33,712 nt of DNA, taken from CAZEMR01 sp964513465 (GTDB lineage: Bacteria > Bacteroidota > Ignavibacteria > Kapaibacteriales > UBA2268). The notes under the pieces are model-generated. The model was given only the letters and a program-made list of their open reading frames with translations, did not search any database and was not told the DNA's origin. A program made the translations under genes and the position numbers. Shown piece by piece: positions 7,119 through 14,501 of this stretch; the first letter of the stretch is position 1; each line of letters opens with the position of its first letter. The stretch spans positions 1 through 33,712 of the forward strand of contig CAZEMR010000032.1 of assembly GCA_964513465.1 (NCBI GenBank), in the 5' to 3' direction.

Positions 7119-9692
7119 CTAATTATTATTGATATTTCCTTTGTAATCGACTGATTCCTCGGATTCCTCCTCATCGCCCTCGGCGTCTTCGCCCAGCAAT
7201 GGATGCGGCAGATCCTTCTCGTCTATCTGAGAGAGTTCGCCTTCGGTGAAATCGAATTTGAGGCCTTTTTTCTCCTCGTCGTAGTCGCCCACAACGCTCG
7301 CGCCGTGTTTAAGGGTGCCTTTGAGCATTTCCTCGGCGAGCTCGTCCTCGATGAAGCGCTGGAGCGCTCTTCTGAGCGGACGCGCGCCGAATTGCTCGTC
7401 GAAACCCTTATCGGCAATGAAGTCCTTGGCTTTGTCGGTCAGTTCGAGCGACATTCCGTTCACCTTCATGCGATCTTTCAGATATGCAAGCTGGATATCG
7501 ATGATGTCGTAGATATGCTCTTTCTGCAGCTTGCGGAATATAATGAAGTCATCGATTCTGTTGATGAATTCGGGATTGAACAGCCTGCGAACCGAGTCTT
7601 CGATTGTGGTTTTGAGCTGTTCGTATTCGCCCTGGGCGGTGTCCTCGCTGAATCCTATGCGGCCGCCTGCCTTGACGTCTTTCGTGCCGACGTTCGATGT
7701 CATAATTATAATCGTATTGCGGAAGTCCACATTGCGGCCGAGGCCGGAGGTAAGCTGTCCGTCGTCGAATACCTGCAAGAGGATGTTGAATACAGCCGGG
7801 TGCGCTTTTTCGATCTCGTCGAGCAGCACGATGCTGTATGGCTTGCGGCGGACCTTCTCGGTCAGCTGGCCGCCCTCTTCGTAGCCGACGTAGCCGGGAG
7901 GCGCTCCGACGAATCGCGATACGGAGAATTTCTCCATGTATTCGCTCATATCGATGCGGATAAGCGCGTCCTCGCTGTTGAACATTGTGCGTGCAAGCAC
8001 CTTGGCAAGCTCGGTTTTGCCGACGCCTGTCGGCCCGAGGAACATAAATGAACCGATCGGGCGGCGCGGGTCTTTGAGTCCTGCGCGGGCACGGCGAATT
8101 GCTTTGGAGAGGTGCTGAATCGCTTCGTCCTGGCCGACCACCTGCTGTTTGAGGTCGTCTCCGAGCCGGAGAAGTTTTTTGGATTCGCTCTCGGCAATTT
8201 TATTTACCGGCACTCCGGTCATCATAGCGACCACGTCCGAGACGTCGTCTTCGGTGACGGGATATACCTGCTCGCTGGCTTTGGCTTCCCAGTCTGTCTG
8301 GGCTTCTTCGAGTTCGGCCTGCAGCTTTTTCTCGAGGTCGCGCAGACGTGCTGCTTCCTCGAAGTTCTGCTGTTTGACCACATTATTTTTATCTTTGCGT
8401 GCCTGTTTGATTTTCTCTTCGAGTTCGAGAATTTCCGGTGGCACGACGATATTCTGCAAATGAACGCGGGCTCCGGCTTCGTCCATCACGTCGATGGCTT
8501 TGTCCGGGAAGCTGCGATCGGTAATATATCTTTCGGAAAATCTTACGCAAGCCTCGATTGCGTCTTCGGAATATGCCACGCTGTGGTGCTCCTCGTAGTA
8601 TGTTTTCAGGCTCTCGAGGATTGTCAGCGTTTCCGAAATTGAGGGCGGTTCGATGATTACCTTCTGGAATCTGCGGTCGAGCGCTCCGTCTTTTTCGATA
8701 TGCTTGCGGTATTCGTCGAGCGTGGTGGCGCCTATGCACTGGATTTCTCCGCGTGCAAGCGCCGGCTTGAACATATTGGACGCATCGAGCGATCCGGATG
8801 CTCCGCCTGCGCCGACGATTGTGTGCAGCTCGTCGATAAAGAGGATGACGTCCAGAGCCTTTTCGAGCTCGTTGAGCACGGCCTTCATGCGTTCCTCGAA
8901 CTGGCCGCGGTATTTGGTGCCCGCCACCAGAGATGCGAGGTCTAGCGTCACAATTCGCTTGTCATAAAGCGCGCGCGATACCTTTTTCTCGATAATGCGA
9001 ATTGCAAGGCCCTCTGCGATCGCGGTTTTGCCGACTCCGGGCTCGCCGATTAGCACGGGGTTGTTCTTTTTGCGTCGCGAAAGCACCTGCGAAACGCGTT
9101 CGATTTCCTTCATGCGGCCGATCACCGGGTCGAGCTTATTCTCGGCGGCGAGCTTGGTAAGGTCGCGTCCGAAATTGTCGAGCACCGGAGTTTTGGCGCG
9201 TTCTTTGGCCGATTTTGGCGCAGCCGGCGACGGCGTGCGCTGCGGCATACTCGGCTTGCCGGTCATCACATTGTCGAGTTCGCGGCGAACCGAATCATAT
9301 TCTATATTATACTGGGCAAGAATCTGGGCAGCTATGTTCTCCTCGTCGCGGAGAAGCGACAGCAGCAGATGCTCGGTGCCGATTATATCCGACTTATAAA
9401 GCTTGGCTTCGAGATAAGTGATCTTGAGTACTTTCTCTGCCTGCTTGGTCAGCGGGATATTTCCGATAGTCAAAGTGGAGCTCGAAGTCCTGACCGTTTC
9501 CTCAATGCCCTTTTTCAGCTTGTAGAGGTCGGCGCCGAGATTTTTGAGTACTTTGACGGCAATACCTTCACCCTCGCGAATAATGCCAAGGAGAAGATGC
9601 TCGGTGCCGATGTAGTCGTGTCCCAGCCGGAGGGCTTCCTCGCGGCTAAGGCGAATTACATCGTTTACTCTATTTGAAAAATTACCTTCCAT
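7119..9692 (-). CDS. clpC: ClpC, AAA+ unfoldase of the Clp protease
   Basis: 857 residues. Two Clp-N repeats (about 1-145; EHLLLGIIRE and EHLLLSLLRD), first AAA module with Walker A GEPGVGKT (216-223) and Walker B VILFIDELH (282-290), a short middle domain with a UVR-type motif (QQNFEEAARLRD, 441-452), second AAA module with Walker A GPTGVGKT (553-560) and Walker B IVLLDEIE (621-628), and an acidic tail. The tripeptide IGF (about 679-681) sits where ClpP-docking loops occur, so it should unfold substrates for ClpP. The UVR motif and short middle domain make it ClpC rather than ClpB. An AGGAT about 9 bases upstream supports the start. Not linked to mcsA/mcsB or ctsR here. Confidence 0.97.
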   Translation of the reverse strand: MEGNFSNRVNDVIRLSREEALRLGHDYIGTEHLLLGIIREGEGIAVKVLKNLGADLYKLKKGIEETVRTSSSTLTIGNIPLTKQAEKVLKITYLEAKLYKSDIIGTEHLLLSLLRDEENIAAQILAQYNIEYDSVRRELDNVMTGKPSMPQRTPSPAAPKSAKERAKTPVLDNFGRDLTKLAAENKLDPVIGRMKEIERVSQVLSRRKKNNPVLIGEPGVGKTAIAEGLAIRIIEKKVSRALYDKRIVTLDLASLVAGTKYRGQFEERMKAVLNELEKALDVILFIDELHTIVGAGGASGSLDASNMFKPALARGEIQCIGATTLDEYRKHIEKDGALDRRFQKVIIEPPSISETLTILESLKTYYEEHHSVAYSEDAIEACVRFSERYITDRSFPDKAIDVMDEAGARVHLQNIVVPPEILELEEKIKQARKDKNNVVKQQNFEEAARLRDLEKKLQAELEEAQTDWEAKASEQVYPVTEDDVSDVVAMMTGVPVNKIAESESKKLLRLGDDLKQQVVGQDEAIQHLSKAIRRARAGLKDPRRPIGSFMFLGPTGVGKTELAKVLARTMFNSEDALIRIDMSEYMEKFSVSRFVGAPPGYVGYEEGGQLTEKVRRKPYSIVLLDEIEKAHPAVFNILLQVFDDGQLTSGLGRNVDFRNTIIIMTSNVGTKDVKAGGRIGFSEDTAQGEYEQLKTTIEDSVRRLFNPEFINRIDDFIIFRKLQKEHIYDIIDIQLAYLKDRMKVNGMSLELTDKAKDFIADKGFDEQFGARPLRRALQRFIEDELAEEMLKGTLKHGASVVGDYDEEKKGLKFDFTEGELSQIDEKDLPHPLLGEDAEGDEEESEESVDYKGNINNN

Positions 9693-10085
9693 AATTATTT
9701 ATCCTGCTTAAATGGATAAAGCTCCTTATTATTAAAAACACATTTGATTGACTTTTGTTTCAGTCTCCCGTTAATTCAAGCAGCAAATTATCTGACGTAT
9801 CGCAATAAGTATTATTTAATTTCTAAATTATTGTATTACAATGCAACTTAATTGATTACGCGGTTTTGCACCGTCTGTGAATAAAGACGTTCGAGATTAG
9901 AAAAAATTAATTATGATATATTTTATTAAGGTTTGCAATTTAAACGCAGTTCATACTTCAATTTCTAACTGTGGCAACGGAAATGTTATAACGCAGTTCT
10001 TTTTGCTTTATTTTAACAAAAATTTTGCCACAAATCTTTGTTTGACTTATTTTTGCAGAATAAATCTGATAGAAAAGGTGATATC
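9693..10085. other. divergent intergenic region between clpC and prfB
   Basis: 393 bases, AT-rich, with stops in all frames and no convincing small gene or RNA. It holds the prfB promoter near its right end (given separately) and must hold the clpC promoter on the other strand. A TAATTTG element facing clpC at about 9793-9799 is a loose match to a -7 box but has no clear partner. No CtsR-type or CIRCE-type inverted repeat was found by eye. Confidence 0.6.
10024..10055 (+). promoter_or_regulatory. Bacteroidetes-type promoter of prfB
   Basis: TTTG at 10024-10027 and TATTTTTG at 10048-10055 are separated by 20 bases. This fits the published Bacteroidetes vegetative consensus, TTTG, 19-21 bases, TAnnTTTG. 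It would give a leader of about 24 bases before the prfB ATG. It is the best promoter match in the window. Confidence 0.6.
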
Positions 10086-11181
10086 ATGTTCGAACCGCAT
10101 AGGGAAAAAATCGAAGACCTCAAGAAACGTTCGCTGAAACTGCGGAGGTATCTTTGACATCGACGGTAAGTCCCTCGAAATAAAAGAAAAAGAAAAGCTC
10201 ACCCAGAACGAAAATTTCTGGAATGATTCCAACCGCGCTCGCGAGATAATGCAGGAAATTTCCGAAATGAAGGAATGGACTAAGGATTGGGAGGAAACCC
10301 ACTCGGCAATCGAGGACGCGCTCGCTATGGCCGAACTCGGCGAGGAAGCCCGCGACGAATCGCTCGCCGCCGATATCGAAGCCGAAATCGAACGCGCCGA
10401 AAAGAAAATCGAAAGCCTCGAAATTCGCAATCTGCTATCCGGCCGCGATGACGAGCGCAACGCTCTCCTGACAATCCACGCCGGCGCAGGCGGCACCGAG
10501 GCGCAGGACTGGTCCGAGATGCTGATGCGGATGTACACGCGCTGGGGCGAGCGCCATAATTATAAAGTCGTGCTGGTCGACGAGCTCGAAGGCGACGGCG
10601 CAGGCATCAAATCAGCAACGCTCGAATTCACCGGCAAATTCGCCTACGGCCTGCTGAAGGCCGAGAACGGGGTACACCGCCTGGTGCGTATATCGCCCTT
10701 CGATTCGAATGCGAGGCGGCATACTTCGTTCGCGTCGGTATTCGTTTATCCGGAAATCGATGACGACGTCGAGATAGAAATCGATCCATCCGAAGTTGAA
10801 ATGGACACCTTCCGTTCGGGCGGCAAGGGCGGCCAGAACGTGAACAAAGTCGAGACCGCCGTACGGCTGCGGCATCTGCCCTCGGGAATTGTGGTTAGCT
10901 GCCAGCAGGAGCGCTCGCAGTTTCAGAATCGCGAGCGGGCGATGAAGATGCTCAAATCGCGCCTCTACCAGAAAAAGCTCGAGGAAGAGGAAGCCGCAAA
11001 AGCAGAGATCGAAGGCAAAAAGAAGAAAATCGAATGGGGCAGCCAGATCCGCTCATATGTCTTCCAGCCATATACTATGGTCAATGACCACCGCAGCGAG
11101 ACCAAGCGCACCGACATCCAGGCTGTGATGGACGGCGATCTGGACGACTTTATCAATGCATATTTGCTGTTGGGCAATTAA
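10086..11181 (+). CDS. prfB: peptide chain release factor 2, expressed by programmed +1 frameshift
   Basis: The first frame encodes 23 residues (MFEPHREKIEDLKKRSLKL...) and stops at TGA 10155-10157; translation resumes +1 at GAC 10156 and runs to TAA at 11181, giving a 364-residue protein, the usual RF2 length. The RF2-specific anticodon-like SPF is at 203-205 and the catalytic GGQ at 248-250. RF2 releases peptides at UGA and UAA, and the in-frame UGA makes its synthesis depend on RF2 level. The start has AGGTG 7 bases upstream. A lipoprotein gene follows after 37 bases, probably in the same transcript. An annotation starting at the first Met of the main frame (10249) would lose 54 residues. 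Confidence 0.97.
10144..10158 (+). promoter_or_regulatory. RF2 autoregulatory +1 frameshift site
   Basis: The elements are GGAGG (10144-10148), three bases TAT, then CTT TGA C. This is the same order and spacing as the well-studied E. coli prfB site: an internal SD-like sequence, the slippery CUU codon, a UGA stop and a following C that weakens termination. All parts are intact, implying an active anti-SD in the 16S rRNA of this organism. Confidence 0.95.
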
Positions 11182-11218
11182 TCCGTTTTTTATATATATA
11201 TTTTCGGAGAAAAAATTG

Positions 11219-11866
11219 ATGAAAACAAAGAGATTCTTCCTCGCAGTGCTGCTGCCGCTTATTGTTGTTATCCTGGCCGGCTGCGCATCGACCGAAACCA
11301 CATCCTTCCGCGATCCGGAATTTATCGGAAAGCAATACGATAAAATCTGCGTTTACGCCGACATCACCGATCTGAAATACCGCCTGCTGATTGAAAACGA
11401 AATGGTGAAGGAATTCCGCGAAGCCGGAGTCAATGCCGTCCGCGGATACGACCTATTCCCGCCTACACGCGAATGGAGCGACGACGACATCCACCGCGCG
11501 CTGGTCGATAAAAGTATCGAAGGCTACCTGCTGATTGCATGGACCGACCGCAACGTCGAACAAGTCTATAAGCCGGGCGATCTGGTCACCGAAACCAAGA
11601 AGGTAAAGGACAAGGACAAAAAGGGCAAAGAAGTAACCAAAGAAAAATCCGTCACTTACCAGACTCCCGGCCATACCGAGAATAAATATTATTCGGCATT
11701 CGAAACAAAACTGATCGACGTGAAAACCTCGAAAGTAGCATGGATAGCCACTTCGCAGTCGGAATCCGGGGAATCATTCTCCGGGGATTTCAGGCCGATC
11801 ATCGATTCATATTCGGACGACATAGTAGAAACCCTAGGCAAAGACGGCCTTATCCGCAAGAAATAA
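11219..11866 (+). CDS. lipoprotein of unknown function
   Basis: 215 residues. The lipobox is LAGC (Cys22) after a basic N-terminus and a hydrophobic core, so it is a Sec-exported, lipidated envelope protein. The start at 11219 is set by GGAGA about 8 bases upstream and by the signal sequence. The mature part has a conserved-looking segment (RLLIENEMVKEFREAGVNAV) followed by strand-rich sequence and a very Lys-rich insertion around residues 125-143 (KKVKDKDKKGKEVTKEK). This layout recalls DUF4136-like lipoproteins, but I cannot assign it. It lies 37 bases after prfB and is closed by a terminator, so it is probably co-transcribed with prfB. Confidence 0.75.
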   Translation: MKTKRFFLAVLLPLIVVILAGCASTETTSFRDPEFIGKQYDKICVYADITDLKYRLLIENEMVKEFREAGVNAVRGYDLFPPTREWSDDDIHRALVDKSIEGYLLIAWTDRNVEQVYKPGDLVTETKKVKDKDKKGKEVTKEKSVTYQTPGHTENKYYSAFETKLIDVKTSKVAWIATSQSESGESFSGDFRPIIDSYSDDIVETLGKDGLIRKK

Positions 11867-11886
11867 ATATATATGATAAATATGCG

Positions 11887-11927
11887 ATCCCGGCAGGATT
11901 CTTAGTAGTCATGCCGGGATTTTTATT
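11887..11927 (+). terminator. rho-independent terminator of prfB-lipoprotein unit
   Basis: A perfect 9-base stem, ATCCCGGCA (11887-11895) with TGCCGGGAT (11912-11920), has a 16-base loop and is followed by TTTTATT. It sits 20 bases after the lipoprotein stop. Confidence 0.85.
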
Positions 11928-12029
11928 ATTTATAATTAATTTTTGCATTTTTCCGGATTAATCTTAGTTTATATGAATATCCTCATCTTGCCCTCGAATT
12001 CTTCGCGGGATTTCTTATATTGGACAAAT

Positions 12030-12037
12030 TAATTTTG
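12030..12037 (+). promoter_or_regulatory. candidate -7 element for manC
   Basis: TAATTTTG matches the Bacteroidetes -7 consensus TAnnTTTG exactly and lies 46 bases before the manC ATG, after a terminator. No TTTG stands at the expected distance upstream, so the call is tentative. Confidence 0.35.
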
Positions 12038-12083
12038 CATAAAATATTATTAATATATTTTTAACAAATACGGAGTTTTTCAT

Positions 12084-13217
12084 ATGAAACGAGTTGCCGT
12101 AATTATGGCCGGAGGCAGCGGCGAAAGGTTCTGGCCAAAAAGCCGCCGCGACCGCCCAAAGCAGCTTCTCGATCTGCTCTCGGCCGGCAAAAGCATGATC
12201 GAACAATCGATCGAACGCATTTCGCAGATTATTCCACACGGACACATATTTATAATCACCAGCGAACGTCTGCTCGAACCGATGCGTCAGGCACTGCCGC
12301 AGATTCCCGACGCCAACATCGTCGCCGAACCATGCAAGCGCAATACCGCGCCAGCGCTGGCTCTGGCCGCTGCATTTGTTGCCGCACGCTATAGCGCTCA
12401 GGGATTCTCGTCGGACAAAATTTCGATGGCCGTGCTCACTGCCGATCAGGATATACGCCCAATCGGAGGATTCAAAAAAACCGTCGATAACGCACTGGAT
12501 TACGTCGAAAATAACGAGGTGCTCGGCACTATCGGCATCCCGCCAGCGCGCCCCGAAACAGGTTATGGCTATATCGAAGTCGCCGAACCCTTCAGCGAGG
12601 AAAACGGCGAATTGCAGATCAAACCAGTCAAGCGATTCACCGAAAAACCTGATTCCGCAACCGCCGAAAAATTCTTCAATGCAGGAAATTATCTATGGAA
12701 CAGCGGCATGTTCTTCTGGCGGCTGGATACATTTATCGAAAAAATGAAGAAGCACGCTCCCGAAATCGGCGAAATGATTCCCGAAATGATTAAAAAATAC
12801 GAGGTTTATACTAATATCCCCCTTGCCGGAGCTAATGAGAAAATTGGCGAGATTTTCAATAATTTCCCGAATATTTCAATCGATTACAGTCTGATGGAAA
12901 AAGCCGACAATGTGGTGGTCGCCCGCGCACTTTTCGCATGGGACGACATCGGCGCCTGGGACGCGCTCGAACGCATATGGGAACACGATGAACGCGGCAA
13001 TATTTCCAGCGGTGTCTGCTCGCTGGTGGAAACCAAGGATTCCATAATTGTCAATTCCGAAGCCAAAGGCCAGAGACTCGTGGCTACTTTGGGTCTCGAA
13101 AAAATCGTAGTCGTAGTAACCGACGACGCGATAATGATTTGCCCAAAGGATCGGGTGCAGGAAGTAAAGAAAATCGTCGAGGATATCGACAATCACTACG
13201 GCGACAAATGGCTATGA
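12084..13217 (+). CDS. manC: mannose-1-phosphate guanylyltransferase
   Basis: 377 residues. The N-terminal nucleotidyltransferase signature MAGGSGERFWPKSRRDRPKQ (residues 8-27) is followed by the family elements EPCKRNTAPA, ETGYGYIE, VKRFTEKPD, NSGMFFWR and FAWDDIGAWDAL. It should form GDP-mannose from mannose-1-phosphate and GTP in the cytoplasm, for O-antigen, exopolysaccharide or glycoprotein. The length matches the single-domain type, with no phosphomannose isomerase domain. The usual LPADH motif reads TADQD here. CGGAG 8 bases before the ATG supports the start. It is followed 30 bases later by hutI, without other sugar-nucleotide genes nearby. Confidence 0.92.
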   Translation: MKRVAVIMAGGSGERFWPKSRRDRPKQLLDLLSAGKSMIEQSIERISQIIPHGHIFIITSERLLEPMRQALPQIPDANIVAEPCKRNTAPALALAAAFVAARYSAQGFSSDKISMAVLTADQDIRPIGGFKKTVDNALDYVENNEVLGTIGIPPARPETGYGYIEVAEPFSEENGELQIKPVKRFTEKPDSATAEKFFNAGNYLWNSGMFFWRLDTFIEKMKKHAPEIGEMIPEMIKKYEVYTNIPLAGANEKIGEIFNNFPNISIDYSLMEKADNVVVARALFAWDDIGAWDALERIWEHDERGNISSGVCSLVETKDSIIVNSEAKGQRLVATLGLEKIVVVVTDDAIMICPKDRVQEVKKIVEDIDNHYGDKWL

Positions 13218-13247
13218 TCTTTATTAATTAAATACGTATTAAACAAC

Positions 13248-14501
13248 ATGCTTACACTGATTAAAAATATAAGCTCGCTGGTTACTGTCGGCGCAAAAGG
13301 CGAACCGGTCAAAACCGGCGTGGACATGGGCCGGATCGGCAATATCGAAAATGGCGCGATTATTTTCGGCAAAAATATCGAATGGGCAGGCCCCACCGCC
13401 GAAGCAGAAAAGCTGATCGCAGACGGCGTTTATAAACCCGAAAGCACGATCGATGCCACAGGCAAAACGATTATGCCCGGCTTCGTGGATTCGCATACCC
13501 ACTTCGTATTCGGAGGCAACCGCTCCGGCGAATTCGCCCGTCGGCTGCGCGGAGTGTCGTATCAGGAAATCGCTGCCGAGGGCGGAGGCATCCTTACCAC
13601 GATGAAGGGCACCCGCAGCGCCAGAGTCGAAGAACTGACCGAAAACGGCCGCGCGCTGGCCAAAAGCGCTATCCGCCATGGCACCACCGCCGTCGAAATC
13701 AAGAGCGGCTACGGACTGACGACAGAAAGCGAACTGAACCAGCTCCGCGCGGTGCGCAATCTGAAGGAATCGATGCCGCTGCATATCGCGGCCACATTCC
13801 TCGGGGCGCATGATTTTCCGCCGGAATATAAACAGGATCGGCAGAAATATATAGATATAATCCGCAACGAAATGCTGCCCCGCGTTGCCGAAGAAGGCCT
13901 TGCGGAATATTGCGACGCATTCATCGACAAAGGCTACTACACGCTCGACGAAGGACGGCAGGTATTGCAGGCTGGCCTCGACCACGGCCTGAAGCTCAAA
14001 GTCCATTGCGACGAGCTGGCTGACGTCGGCGCAGCATCGCTGGCCGCGGAGATGGGCGCGGTATCGGCGGATCATCTGCTGTTCGTATCCGATCGGGGGA
14101 TTGATGACATGAAGCGTGCGGGCACGGTCGCAACCTTATTGCCGGGAACGGCTTACTTTATCCGAATGCCTTTCGCCGATGCACGAAAGATGATCGATCG
14201 CGGCGCGATTGTGGCGCTATCGACCGACTGCAATCCGGGGTCGAGCTTTACGGAAAATATGCAGTTAATTCTCTCATTCTCGGTTATAAATATGGGAATG
14301 ACGGCCGAGGAAGCGATTACCGCCGCCACGCTCCACGGCGCCCATGCGATCAATCAGTCGCACCGAATGGGCAGCCTCGAGCCGGGCAAAATGGCGAATT
14401 TCATCGTCTGCGACGTCCCCTCCTATACGGATTTATTCTATCATTTCGGGATCAATCACGTCGCCGAGACCTGGATAGAAGGCGTCCGATTCGAAGATTA
14501 A
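13248..14501 (+). CDS. hutI: imidazolonepropionase (histidine degradation)
   Basis: 417 residues, the usual length. Amidohydrolase metal ligands are visible in DSHTHFVFGG (His83, His85), later HCDEL and STDCNPGSS; the EGGGILTTMKGTR segment is typical of HutI. It hydrolyses 4-imidazolone-5-propanoate to N-formimidoyl-L-glutamate, the third step of histidine catabolism. No hutH, hutU or hutG is in the window. It lies 30 bases after manC and probably shares its transcript although the pathways are unrelated. No SD is visible. Its TAA overlaps the stop of the convergent phosphatase gene in a shared TTAA, and there is no hairpin terminator at the end. Confidence 0.94.
   Translation: MLTLIKNISSLVTVGAKGEPVKTGVDMGRIGNIENGAIIFGKNIEWAGPTAEAEKLIADGVYKPESTIDATGKTIMPGFVDSHTHFVFGGNRSGEFARRLRGVSYQEIAAEGGGILTTMKGTRSARVEELTENGRALAKSAIRHGTTAVEIKSGYGLTTESELNQLRAVRNLKESMPLHIAATFLGAHDFPPEYKQDRQKYIDIIRNEMLPRVAEEGLAEYCDAFIDKGYYTLDEGRQVLQAGLDHGLKLKVHCDELADVGAASLAAEMGAVSADHLLFVSDRGIDDMKRAGTVATLLPGTAYFIRMPFADARKMIDRGAIVALSTDCNPGSSFTENMQLILSFSVINMGMTAEEAITAATLHGAHAINQSHRMGSLEPGKMANFIVCDVPSYTDLFYHFGINHVAETWIEGVRFED

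Noticed and set aside
9913..10137. 74-codon plus-strand frame upstream of and overlapping prfB
   Set aside because: AT-rich, Cys/Asn/Phe-rich composition unlike real proteins here, no SD, and it covers the prfB promoter and the first frame of prfB.
13239..14075. 278-codon minus-strand frame opposite hutI
   Set aside because: Antisense shadow of a GC-biased gene; the plus strand has a complete, motif-bearing HutI.
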